Part shown: positions 41,118 to 48,495 of the stretch, piece by piece
Layout of the letters: every line of letters starts with the position of its first letter
Position numbering within the stretch: position 1 is the stretch's first letter
DNA from: Paenibacillus polymyxa
Lineage (GTDB): Bacteria > Bacillota > Bacilli > Paenibacillales > Paenibacillaceae
NCBI RefSeq assembly: GCF_018614975.1
Contig: NZ_JAGGNR010000052.1
Span: 1 to 56,319, forward strand
Direction of reading: 5' to 3'
DNA length: 56,319 bases
Notes under the pieces: model-generated
Told to the model about the DNA's origin: nothing
Database searches by the model: none
Seen by the model: only the letters and a program-made list of their open reading frames with translations
Position numbers and translations under genes: made by a program

Positions 41118-42017
41118 TCAAGTGTTCCCCGTAACCTCATCCATCTTCGGTTCCACATGTACATGCACATGCATGATGTTATGTGATCGCTTCAATCGCT
41201 CTTCCACTCTGTCACAGATCTGATGGCCTTCAACCAGGCTTAGGCCTCCGTCCACTTCAATCACCACATCCACAAGTACATGACTACCATGCACACGTGC
41301 TTTTACATCCTTGATCATTTCTACTCCGGGAACCCGAGCTACGGAAGATCTGAGATCCGTTAGTTCCTTCTGGTCAAATCCATCGGTAAGACGATGTGTA
41401 GAATCCCGAAAAATCCCCCAAGCCGTTTTGCAGATCAACAGACCTACAGCAATCGCAGCTACTTTATCCAGCCATGGAAGTCCGAACTGCGCACCTATAA
41501 TTCCAACTGCAGCGCCTATGCTGACCCAGGCATCCGAACGATTATCTTTGGCCGCAGCCATCAAGGCCTGGCTGTTTATTTGTTTGGCGAGACGGGAGTT
41601 ATAGCGGTATACACCCAGCATAACTACAGCACAGATCACAGCAACCGCTGCTGCCCACAGATTAGGAGCAGTGAAGGCTCCTTCATACCAGGAACGAACC
41701 GCTTCAACCATCACTTGCAATCCTACCATCGCCATAATAAATGAAGCCACCAGAGCTGCTACGGTTTCCGCTCTGAAATGCCCGTATGCATGATCGGAGT
41801 CAGGAGGCTTCTGTGAAATTCGAAGTCCAATCAATACAGCAACGGAGGCCACAATATCCGTCAGGTTATTAAAACCATCTGCCAGCAAGGCACTGGAAGC
41901 AAATAAATATCCACAGATCAGCTTAAAGACGGACAAGACGAGATAGGCTGCGATACTAACCCAAGCCCCTCGCTCCCCTTTTCGAATTTCTTCATAAGCG
42001 TTCAAACCGGGCGACAC
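41118..42017 (-). CDS. Cation diffusion facilitator family exporter, probably manganese (MneP/MneS type)
   Basis: 299 residues, six membrane segments and a cytoplasmic C-terminal domain. The metal motif in TM2 is ALLADGFNNLTD and in TM5 is DNRSDAW (D-x-x-x-D). Zinc-type CDFs use HxxxD in TM5, whereas D-x-x-x-D is what I recall for the manganese exporters, so Mn2+ efflux is the best inference. The tail holds several His residues (HNIMHVHVHVEPK). The start is uncertain: GTG 42017 is next to AAAGGGG, and TTG 42005 has better spacing. A terminator is shared with the preceding gene. Confidence 0.88.
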   Translation of the reverse strand: MSPGLNAYEEIRKGERGAWVSIAAYLVLSVFKLICGYLFASSALLADGFNNLTDIVASVAVLIGLRISQKPPDSDHAYGHFRAETVAALVASFIMAMVGLQVMVEAVRSWYEGAFTAPNLWAAAVAVICAVVMLGVYRYNSRLAKQINSQALMAAAKDNRSDAWVSIGAAVGIIGAQFGLPWLDKVAAIAVGLLICKTAWGIFRDSTHRLTDGFDQKELTDLRSSVARVPGVEMIKDVKARVHGSHVLVDVVIEVDGGLSLVEGHQICDRVEERLKRSHNIMHVHVHVEPKMDEVTGNT

Positions 42018-42295
42018 CCCTTTAACGTTTCGTATTACCGTTTTTCCATGTTAACAAATGCGGAGCGTGTGGGTCTACAGAAACAGTGTTGCCAAGCTAC
42101 ATTGCTGTAGGAAGGCTGAAACAAAGTTTCCAGACGGCATTGCTGTAGGTGATGAGAAAAAATGTTGGCCCGGGTAAAACCCGTAAATTTGAGTATTTTA
42201 TCAGGTTGCCCTTGTGGGGCTTTTGTAAAACGTATAAAATAGGTACATCCCGTCCAATCTGGACGGCTTATTGTAAGACCGGGAGGGAAATAACG

Positions 42296-42484
42296 ATGAG
42301 CGAAAATAACGAACCAAAAAAGGTCAGTTTGCAGGACGCTATACGCCAGAAGCTGGCGCAAAAGAAAGAACAAGCAAATTCCGGTAACCAATCCAGCGCC
42401 TACTTTGAAGGCGGACCAAAAGCGATGAAGAGTCAGAACAACAAAAAGCCTAACAACCAACGTCGCCGTACTGGTGGATCTTAG
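42296..42484 (+). CDS. Small basic hypothetical protein
   Basis: 62 residues, polar: a helix with KVSLQDAIRQKLAQKKEQ, then a Asn/Gln/Arg-rich disordered tail (PNNQRRRTGGS). Not recognised; its length and charge suggest a nucleic-acid or ribosome-associated protein, without proof. GGGAGGG sits nine bases before ATG 42296. A possible promoter TTGTGG-N17-TAAAAT and a GC hairpin (about 42251-42265) lie upstream, and a strong terminator follows. Confidence 0.65.
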   Translation: MSENNEPKKVSLQDAIRQKLAQKKEQANSGNQSSAYFEGGPKAMKSQNNKKPNNQRRRTGGS

Positions 42485-42526
42485 GACTTAGAGCTGCCAG
42501 GTTATCGCCCATGCCGGGCACACTAA

Positions 42527-42572
42527 CAAAAAGAACCGCAAGCCCTCTTACAGAGGCTTGCGGTTCTTTTGT
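42527..42572 (+). terminator. Bidirectional terminator between the small basic protein and ykpA
   Basis: A 16-bp perfect stem (42529-42544 with 42555-42570) with a ten-base loop, flanked by A- and T-rich ends. Convergent genes meet here. Confidence 0.92.
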
Positions 42573-42608
42573 GCCTATATGCATAATGTGCCGTAAATGA
42601 TGCTTATT

Positions 42609-44234
42609 TTAAGCTTCTACCGGATACATTTTATTGCGCAGTTCTTTAATTTCATCACTTTCCAGATATTCGTCATAGCTCATTTGGCGATCAATGATGC
42701 CATTCGGCGTAATTTCGATAATCCGGTTAGCAATGGTTTGAATGAACTGGTGGTCATGGGATGTGAACAGCATTGTGCCGTCAAAATCAATCATACCATT
42801 GTTTAACGCTGTGATGGATTCGAGATCCAAGTGGTTCGTAGGCTCATCCAGAATCAATGCGTTAGCACCCGTCTGCATCATTTTCGCCAGCATACAGCGA
42901 ACTTTCTCGCCCCCGGAGAGTACACTTGCCTTTTTCAAGGATTCCTCACCTGAGAACAGCATACGTCCCAAGAATCCACGCAGGTACGTTTCATCCTGAT
43001 CTTTGGAATATTGACGAAGCCAATCCACAAGAGTCATGTCTACACCGTCAAAATATTTGGAATTGTCTTTCGGGAAATAAGCTTGAGTTGTTGTTACGCC
43101 CCAAGTGTATTCGCCGCTGTCCAATTCCGTTTCACCCATAAGAATATCAAACAATAGTGACTTGGCATTCCCGTTTGGACCAACAAATGCGATTTTATCC
43201 CCTTTGTTCACGACAAAGCTGATATCATTCAGCATTTTTACACCATCAATGGATTTGCTGATGCGATCTACGGTCAACAATTGTTTACCGGCTTCACGCT
43301 CAGGTTTGAAGTTGATAAACGGATATTTACGGTTCGATGGACGAAGGTCATCCAGCGTGATTTTGTCGAGTTGTTTCTTCCGGGAAGTTGCCTGTTTCGA
43401 TTTCGAGGCGTTCGCAGAGAAACGTTGAATAAAGGCTTGAAGCTCTTTAATCTTCTCTTCTTTTTTCTTGTTGGCATCACGCTGCAACGCAAGTGCCAAT
43501 TGGCTGGATTCGTACCAGAAGTCATAGTTACCTACGTACAACTGGATTTTACCAAAGTCGATATCCGCAATGTGCGTACATACTTTGTTCAGGAAGTGAC
43601 GGTCATGGGATACTACAATAACAGTACCTTCATAGTCCATCAAGAAGTTCTCAAGCCATTGAATGGATTCGAGATCCAAGTGGTTGGTAGGCTCATCGAG
43701 CAACAGGTTGTTTGGACGACCAAACAATGCTTGTGCAAGCAGGACACGAACTTTTTCGTTACCACTTAGTTCATTCATTTTCTTATCGTGCATGTCACGG
43801 TCGATACCCAGACCGATCAGGAGTGCCGCTGCATCTGGCTCAGCATCCCAGCCATTGAGCTCCGCAAATTCACCTTCAAGCTCACCTGCACGCAGGCCGT
43901 CTTCTTCAGTGAAGTCCGCTTTGGCATACAGCGTATCTTTTTCTTTCATAATGGCATAGAGACGACTATGACCCATAATGACCGTTTCGAGAACCGGATA
44001 CTCATCATATTCAAAGTGGTTTTGCTTCAAAACGGCCATACGTTCGCCCGGGGTGATGTGCACCTCTCCCGAGTTTGATTCAATTTCACCGGACAAAATT
44101 TTCAAGAATGTTGATTTACCGGCTCCATTGGCGCCGATGAGGCCGTAACAGTTTCCTGGTGTGAATTTGATATTTACATCTTCAAAAAGTGCACGTTTTC
44201 CGTAGCGGAGCGTGATGCCGCTTGTACTGATCAT
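42609..44234 (-). CDS. ykpA: ABC-F family ATPase, YkpA-like
   Basis: 541 residues, two ATPase domains and no membrane segment, thus ABC-F. Domain 1: Walker A GANGAGKST, signature LSGNEKVRV, Walker B LLLDEPTNH; domain 2: Walker A GPNGNAKS (altered from GxGKS), signature LSGGEKVRC, Walker B LILDEPTNH. The central linker KSKQATSRKKQLDKITLDDL is typical. The sequence resembles B. subtilis YkpA closely. ABC-F proteins act on the ribosome, some protecting it from antibiotics, but YkpA-type members are thought to be general translation factors. ATG 44234 is preceded by AAAGGA at eleven bases; ATG 44246 has no spacer. Confidence 0.93.
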   Translation of the reverse strand: MISTSGITLRYGKRALFEDVNIKFTPGNCYGLIGANGAGKSTFLKILSGEIESNSGEVHITPGERMAVLKQNHFEYDEYPVLETVIMGHSRLYAIMKEKDTLYAKADFTEEDGLRAGELEGEFAELNGWDAEPDAAALLIGLGIDRDMHDKKMNELSGNEKVRVLLAQALFGRPNNLLLDEPTNHLDLESIQWLENFLMDYEGTVIVVSHDRHFLNKVCTHIADIDFGKIQLYVGNYDFWYESSQLALALQRDANKKKEEKIKELQAFIQRFSANASKSKQATSRKKQLDKITLDDLRPSNRKYPFINFKPEREAGKQLLTVDRISKSIDGVKMLNDISFVVNKGDKIAFVGPNGNAKSLLFDILMGETELDSGEYTWGVTTTQAYFPKDNSKYFDGVDMTLVDWLRQYSKDQDETYLRGFLGRMLFSGEESLKKASVLSGGEKVRCMLAKMMQTGANALILDEPTNHLDLESITALNNGMIDFDGTMLFTSHDHQFIQTIANRIIEITPNGIIDRQMSYDEYLESDEIKELRNKMYPVEA

Positions 44235-44339
44235 TAAGCATACCATCCTTTATTGGTTAATCTGCATACTGCATGAATAGCAAGTTGCGTAAATCATGGA
44301 TTCAATATCCCGATGCCTATTCTGGCACCATATTATAAC

Positions 44340-44378
44340 ACAAAAAAGCGGCAAATTCGAAAATTGGCCGCTTTTTAC
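44340..44378 (-). terminator. Terminator after the NAPE-PLD-like MBL gene
   Basis: AAAAAGCGGC (44367-44376 on the minus strand) pairs with GCCGCTTTTTT (44342-44352), with an inner AATT/AATT pairing. T-runs on both sides. It lies 44 bp after the stop at 44422. Confidence 0.88.
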
Positions 44379-44421
44379 TTATTAAAGATTTGGTAAATGT
44401 ACTGTTCATGCAGGCATATCC

Positions 44422-45495
44422 CTACATTAACATATTTGGCTTGCGTTTGTTAGTCCTGTTTACCTTTTCATGCCGGATGCGGAGCGTCTCGCCATGACCA
44501 AGTACCTGAATCCGCTCTTTACCAATGCCTAGCCGTTCACGTTCAACTTCCAGCCGATCCAGTGCTTCCTTGGGCGTATCATCCGCCAGCTTAAATGTGC
44601 CGTAATGCATTGGCACCATGAGCTGTGAACCGGATTCAACAAACCCCTGCAACGCTTCTTCGGGTGTCACATGCTGAGAAGTCATGAACCATTCCGGATC
44701 GTAGGCACCGATGGGCATCAGGGTAACACCAATGTCAAAGCGTTCTCCAATCGTTTTGAAACCCTGGAAGTAACCTGTATCACCCACAAAATACAACACA
44801 GGCGGACCGCCTGATGTTTTGGATGTTTCGTTCTTCCCTGATTCCGTGGATGATTCATCCTGACTGCTCGCTGTTGCAGCACTTTCCGCTGCTGAAGTCG
44901 TTGCCGGATGGATTGGTTCCAATACATAACCGCCCCAATGGGACGTATTGGTATCAAACAACGTTCGGCGCGTCCAGTGCTGTGCAGGGACAAAGGTTAT
45001 TTTGACTCCGCCAAGTGTCATATGATCCCACCATTTCATCTCCTGGCATCGATGGAATCCTTTGCGAATCATCTTGCGCTTCAGACCATCGGGTACGATG
45101 AGCAACGTCTTGGCTGTAATCAGCTTACGCAAGGAAGCCAGATGCAGATGATCATAGTGGGAATGGGATATCAGAATCACATCCAAAGGTGGAATATCCT
45201 GAATCGGAATGCCGGGGGCACCGAGCCTTCGTTGAAATCCCATTTTTTCGGCCCACACCGGGTCAGTCACGATGTTCAATCCATAATATTGAATGAAAAA
45301 CGTGGAGTGACCAATCCAGGTAATACTTGTGTCATCCCGGTTGGCATGCAGATAATCCAGTTCAGGCGGGTGTTTGGGCACGGTGTAGGAGTAGTCCTTC
45401 ACTTTGCTCCGCCGTTGCTCCCTCCATTGCTTGAATTCCTTCAGCGTTTTGTCCGTACTTACATTATCGATATTGTTATAACGGATTTTCGGCAT
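44422..45495 (-). CDS. MBL-fold hydrolase, NAPE-PLD/UlaG-like, with a low-complexity insertion
   Basis: 357 residues. The metal motif SHSHYDHLHL (about residues 109-118), TDPVWAEKMGF earlier, FVGDTGYFQG and MPMHYGTFKL later fit the NAPE-PLD-like/UlaG lactonase branch. Between the fold's strands sits a 30-residue insertion rich in Ser, Thr, Ala and Glu (about residues 203-233). The first 35 residues are basic and may be an extension. GGAGGG is seven bases before the ATG. It is followed, on the other side, by ykpA. The substrate is unknown. Confidence 0.83.
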   Translation of the reverse strand: MPKIRYNNIDNVSTDKTLKEFKQWREQRRSKVKDYSYTVPKHPPELDYLHANRDDTSITWIGHSTFFIQYYGLNIVTDPVWAEKMGFQRRLGAPGIPIQDIPPLDVILISHSHYDHLHLASLRKLITAKTLLIVPDGLKRKMIRKGFHRCQEMKWWDHMTLGGVKITFVPAQHWTRRTLFDTNTSHWGGYVLEPIHPATTSAAESAATASSQDESSTESGKNETSKTSGGPPVLYFVGDTGYFQGFKTIGERFDIGVTLMPIGAYDPEWFMTSQHVTPEEALQGFVESGSQLMVPMHYGTFKLADDTPKEALDRLEVERERLGIGKERIQVLGHGETLRIRHEKVNRTNKRKPNMLM

Positions 45496-45566
45496 GAAAG
45501 GGCCCTCCTCCCTTCCTCATTTCTTAACAAGAGATTACCCCAAACGGGAATGGACGTACCAGCCAA

Positions 45567-45776
45567 TCAATCCTGTGGGTTCTTACATACGGCCAGATAT
45601 ACAAACAGAAAGACAATAGCAGCCGCAATGATCAGTGGAGGGGCGTACATAATGGTGAATGTCTCAAAAAAGCTCAATCCGGTTATACCGGGTATGCCCG
45701 TGACTCCCTCAGTAGATAGTGGATCCAGCAAGGGCGTCATGAGTAAGAACATGTATGGGTGCATGGACAGACTCAT
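45567..45776 (-). CDS. cydS: CydS-like small subunit of cytochrome bd oxidase
   Basis: 69 residues, one membrane segment (about residues 42-63). It overlaps cydB by ATGA (45773-45776) and ends the cyd operon. The segment FETFTIMYAPPLIIAAAIVFLFVYL resembles, from memory, Geobacillus CydS, a 33-residue single-helix subunit near the heme cofactors with the string TFLIMYAP. Here CydS appears to carry a 35-residue N-terminal extension (MSLSMHPYMFLLMTPLL...), or else an internal start (for example TTG before SFFETF) gives the short form. No strong ribosome site precedes either. Confidence 0.7.
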   Translation of the reverse strand: MSLSMHPYMFLLMTPLLDPLSTEGVTGIPGITGLSFFETFTIMYAPPLIIAAAIVFLFVYLAVCKNPQD

Positions 45777-46807
45777 CCTTTCTTTTTACCAGAATTACCG
45801 CGTACATAATTGGCATCAAACAGGAACAGCTTCATAATCAGCACAAGCGAAGGAATGAGCACAAGCAGCCCCAGACTGAAAGCTGTAATGAGCGCAATCC
45901 CCATCGTACGATTCGTAAAGCTGTCGTAAATGTTAATGTAAGGATACAGGATATACGGAAGGTGGGATCGCCCGTAACCATACCAGGCAAAGGCAAACTG
46001 AAGCATGACAGCGATAAAGCACCAGCCTAGATATTTACTTTTCCATACCAGCGACACGGCAATGACAAAACAAATAAACGAAGCAATGAACATCCAGGAA
46101 ATATTAACCATCTGCTCAAAGTGTGCGGGATTCTGTTTGTTAATCTGCAGAAATGCCAGAAAACTCGCAAAAATAGTGGGCAAGCTCCAGAGCAGCGCGT
46201 ACTCTCGAAGCACCTCATATGCCGGCTCATCCCCTGCCCGCTTGGCGTAATAGGACAGAAACATCGCCGAGATATAGAGCACACTGACCAGTGCAAGCAA
46301 TACAACCGACCAGGTATAGGGGTTCGTCAGAAATTCACGCCAGCGAAAAAACACCTGATCGCCTACCTGCTCAATGATCCCGCCTTCGGATATCGCCAAA
46401 ATGGTGGAGAACACCGCTGGAATCAGCAACCCCGTCGCTCCATACAGTGCCATATAGATCCGGCTGTTCTTCCCATGATTGCCATACGTATTATAGGCGT
46501 AATACACACCCCGGATCGCAAGCAGTACAATAGCCAGGGAACCCGGAACCAGCAAAGCTGTCCCGTAATAAAAGGCGCTGTCCGGATAAAATCCGACCAG
46601 TCCAACCACAAAAAAGATCAGGAACACATTCGTCACTTCCCACACGGGAGACAGGTAGCGCTGAATGATGTTATGAATTTTGTTCTCATGCCCGGTCAAA
46701 ATACTGTAAAAGCTGAAGAACCCGGCACCAAAATCAATCGAAGCAACGATCAGGTAACCGAACAAAAACGTCCACAATATCGCGATGCCTGCAATTTCGA
46801 AACTCAA
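45773..46807 (-). CDS. cydB: Cytochrome bd oxidase subunit II
   Basis: 344 residues, eight to nine membrane segments. It starts with TTG at 46807, overlapping the cydA stop by 4 bp, with GGAGGG eight bases upstream. Family strings such as LWTFLFGYLIVASIDFGAGFF, the usual opening of CydB, and the later FLSYYAKRAGDEP fit. With CydA it forms the quinol oxidase that reduces oxygen at low tension; CydB holds no heme itself but supports the complex. Terminal residues are basic (GKKKG). The CydS-like gene overlaps its stop. Confidence 0.95.
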   Translation of the reverse strand: MSFEIAGIAILWTFLFGYLIVASIDFGAGFFSFYSILTGHENKIHNIIQRYLSPVWEVTNVFLIFFVVGLVGFYPDSAFYYGTALLVPGSLAIVLLAIRGVYYAYNTYGNHGKNSRIYMALYGATGLLIPAVFSTILAISEGGIIEQVGDQVFFRWREFLTNPYTWSVVLLALVSVLYISAMFLSYYAKRAGDEPAYEVLREYALLWSLPTIFASFLAFLQINKQNPAHFEQMVNISWMFIASFICFVIAVSLVWKSKYLGWCFIAVMLQFAFAWYGYGRSHLPYILYPYINIYDSFTNRTMGIALITAFSLGLLVLIPSLVLIMKLFLFDANYVRGNSGKKKG

Positions 46808-48150
46808 TGCACGATCCCTCCTTCAAGCCCCAGCGTCTCCAGTTCCTTCTCTGCTTCCTTGTTGCGGAACAACTTGCTGAGTACCCGAATGCACGAGAAA
46901 CAAAGGATCAGATACAGCAAGATGAACAACACCAGCATCCATCCTACCGAAGTTGACGTCGTAGCTGCTTCCGACACCTTCATATACCCGCGTAAGATCC
47001 AAGGCTGCCTGCCAACTTCAGCGAACATCCACCCCAGCTCGATGGCTATCATGGCCAGAGGCCCCAGCAAGACAATGCCAAGCAGCAGCCATTTGGGATA
47101 TGGCTTACGCCCTGGCAACCATCGACGCAGCACATATAACACAGGAATCATCAGGATGATCACTCCGGTTGTGACTTTCAGGTCGAACATATAGTGAATA
47201 GACAATGGTGGCCTCAGATCCGCCGGAAATTCTTCTAGACCCTTCACTTCCGTATCTGGACGATTACCCGCCAAAATGCTAAGGGCATACGGAATCTCAA
47301 TCGCGTATTTCACCTCATTGTTCTCATCCAAAATACCCCCATAGACGAGCGGTGCCTCTTTCATCGTCTTGAAATGCCATTCTGCGGCAGCCAGCTTCTC
47401 CGGCTGATATTTCGCCAGAAATTTACCGGAGGAGTCTCCGATCATGACGGTACTGATCGCAAAGACGAGGGCAGACACCGTGGTGAGTTTAAGTGCTTTT
47501 TTGTAATACACATGGTCCCGCCCCCGAAGCAGACTGAACGCGGCTATGCCCGCCAGGACACCAGCACTCAAGGTGTACGATGAGGCGAGTACATGGGACA
47601 CTTTGGTTGGGGTTGCCGGATTCAACATGGCAGCAATCGGATGAATGTCCTTCATGATGCCATTAATCAGGGTGAATCCCTGAGGCTGGTTCATGAAGGA
47701 GTTCACCGTTGTAATGAAGATCGCAGATGCAGATGAGCCGAGAGCTACCGGAATCAACAGCAGCATATGCGTATATTTCTTTTTGAAACGATCCCACGTA
47801 TAGAGGTAAATTCCAAGAAAGATCGCCTCTATAAAAAAGGCAAACGTCTCCATAAATAGTGGCAAGGCAATCGCCTGACCCGCCACCCGCATAAACATGG
47901 GCCATAGCAGACTAAGCTGCAATCCGATCGAGGTGCCCGTAACGACACCCACGGCAACAGTGATGACAAAACCTCGCGCCCACCTGCGTGCCAGCAAGGT
48001 GTAGTGCATATCATTGGTGCGCAATCCGCGCCACTCGGCCAAGGCAATCATGAGGGGAACGCCTACACCAATGGAGGCAAAGATGATGTGCACAAACAGG
48101 GTAAGACCGGTCAGTATCCGGCTGAGCAAAACAGGGTCCAGGGATGACAT
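46804..48150 (-). CDS. cydA: Cytochrome bd oxidase subunit I
   Basis: 448 residues. CydA carries hemes b558, b595 and d. The opening LLSRILTGLTLFVHIIFASIGVGVP holds the proximal heme His; GVVTGTSIGLQ and the conserved FEFA-like FMETFAFFIEAIFLG follow; the quinol loop KYQPEKLAAAEWHF is of the short Bacillales type; GRQPWILRGYMKVSEAATTS is the family C-terminal signature. AGAGGAG precedes the ATG. No Rex-type operator is obvious upstream. It is preceded by a 34-residue membrane peptide gene and followed by cydB and a CydS-like gene. Confidence 0.96.
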   Translation of the reverse strand: MSSLDPVLLSRILTGLTLFVHIIFASIGVGVPLMIALAEWRGLRTNDMHYTLLARRWARGFVITVAVGVVTGTSIGLQLSLLWPMFMRVAGQAIALPLFMETFAFFIEAIFLGIYLYTWDRFKKKYTHMLLLIPVALGSSASAIFITTVNSFMNQPQGFTLINGIMKDIHPIAAMLNPATPTKVSHVLASSYTLSAGVLAGIAAFSLLRGRDHVYYKKALKLTTVSALVFAISTVMIGDSSGKFLAKYQPEKLAAAEWHFKTMKEAPLVYGGILDENNEVKYAIEIPYALSILAGNRPDTEVKGLEEFPADLRPPLSIHYMFDLKVTTGVIILMIPVLYVLRRWLPGRKPYPKWLLLGIVLLGPLAMIAIELGWMFAEVGRQPWILRGYMKVSEAATTSTSVGWMLVLFILLYLILCFSCIRVLSKLFRNKEAEKELETLGLEGGIVH

Positions 48151-48215
48151 GATTACACTCCTCTTTCACATAATCGTTATGTACGACCGCAGATCACTCT
48201 GCTTAAACGTGTATC

Positions 48216-48320
48216 TCAATAACTCATGATTCGAATGATGCTCTTCACAACGGCATACAGTACAACCACAGCTGCAACCAGACAGACGATAATGAGTGTT
48301 TTCTCTTGTTTACGGAACAT
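48216..48320 (-). CDS. 34-residue single-helix membrane peptide upstream of cydA
   Basis: The minus strand encodes MFRKQEKTLIIVCLVAAV followed by VVLYAVVKSIIRIMSY and a stop: a positively charged N-terminus, then one membrane helix (about residues 8-27). AAGGAGG stands about eleven bases before the ATG. It lies 65 bp before cydA on the same strand, with no terminator between, so it should be in the cyd transcript. It has no match that I know; possible roles are an assembly or accessory peptide of the oxidase, like CydX/CydS in other bacteria, or a leader. It is too short to be certain from sequence alone. Confidence 0.55.
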   Translation of the reverse strand: MFRKQEKTLIIVCLVAAVVVLYAVVKSIIRIMSY

Positions 48321-48410
48321 ATACCTGCCGTCCTCCTTTTGCGTGGAATGCAAATTATGGCTCTATAGACAGTTTGCAAAAGAAGTTGATTTTTTATCCG
48401 GGGAAATTGA

Positions 48411-48464
48411 AAAACAAAAAAAGCCTTTCCCCTTATCACGCTCACGCGCTGAAGGGCAAAGGCT
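48411..48464 (-). terminator. Terminator of the PAS histidine-kinase gene
   Basis: On the minus strand AGCCTTTGCCCTTC pairs with GAAAGG-type AAGGGGAAAGGCT across a loop of about 16 bases, followed by TTTTTTTGTTTTT. It begins 32 bp after the kinase stop at 48496 and upstream of the peptide gene. Confidence 0.88.
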
Positions 48465-48495
48465 CTATTCGCAGGTTCTTCATCCATCAATACAT

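Noticed and set aside
42035..42460. 141-residue minus-strand frame upstream of the CDF gene
   Set aside because: No ribosome site, no domain, and it overlaps the real small plus-strand gene at 42296-42484 and its leader.
44908..45837. 309-residue plus-strand frame over the MBL gene
   Set aside because: Antisense to a clear MBL protein; no domain, no ribosome site.
46121..47194. 357-residue plus-strand frame across cydB/cydA
   Set aside because: It is antisense to two well-matched oxidase genes and has a shadow-like composition without a ribosome site.
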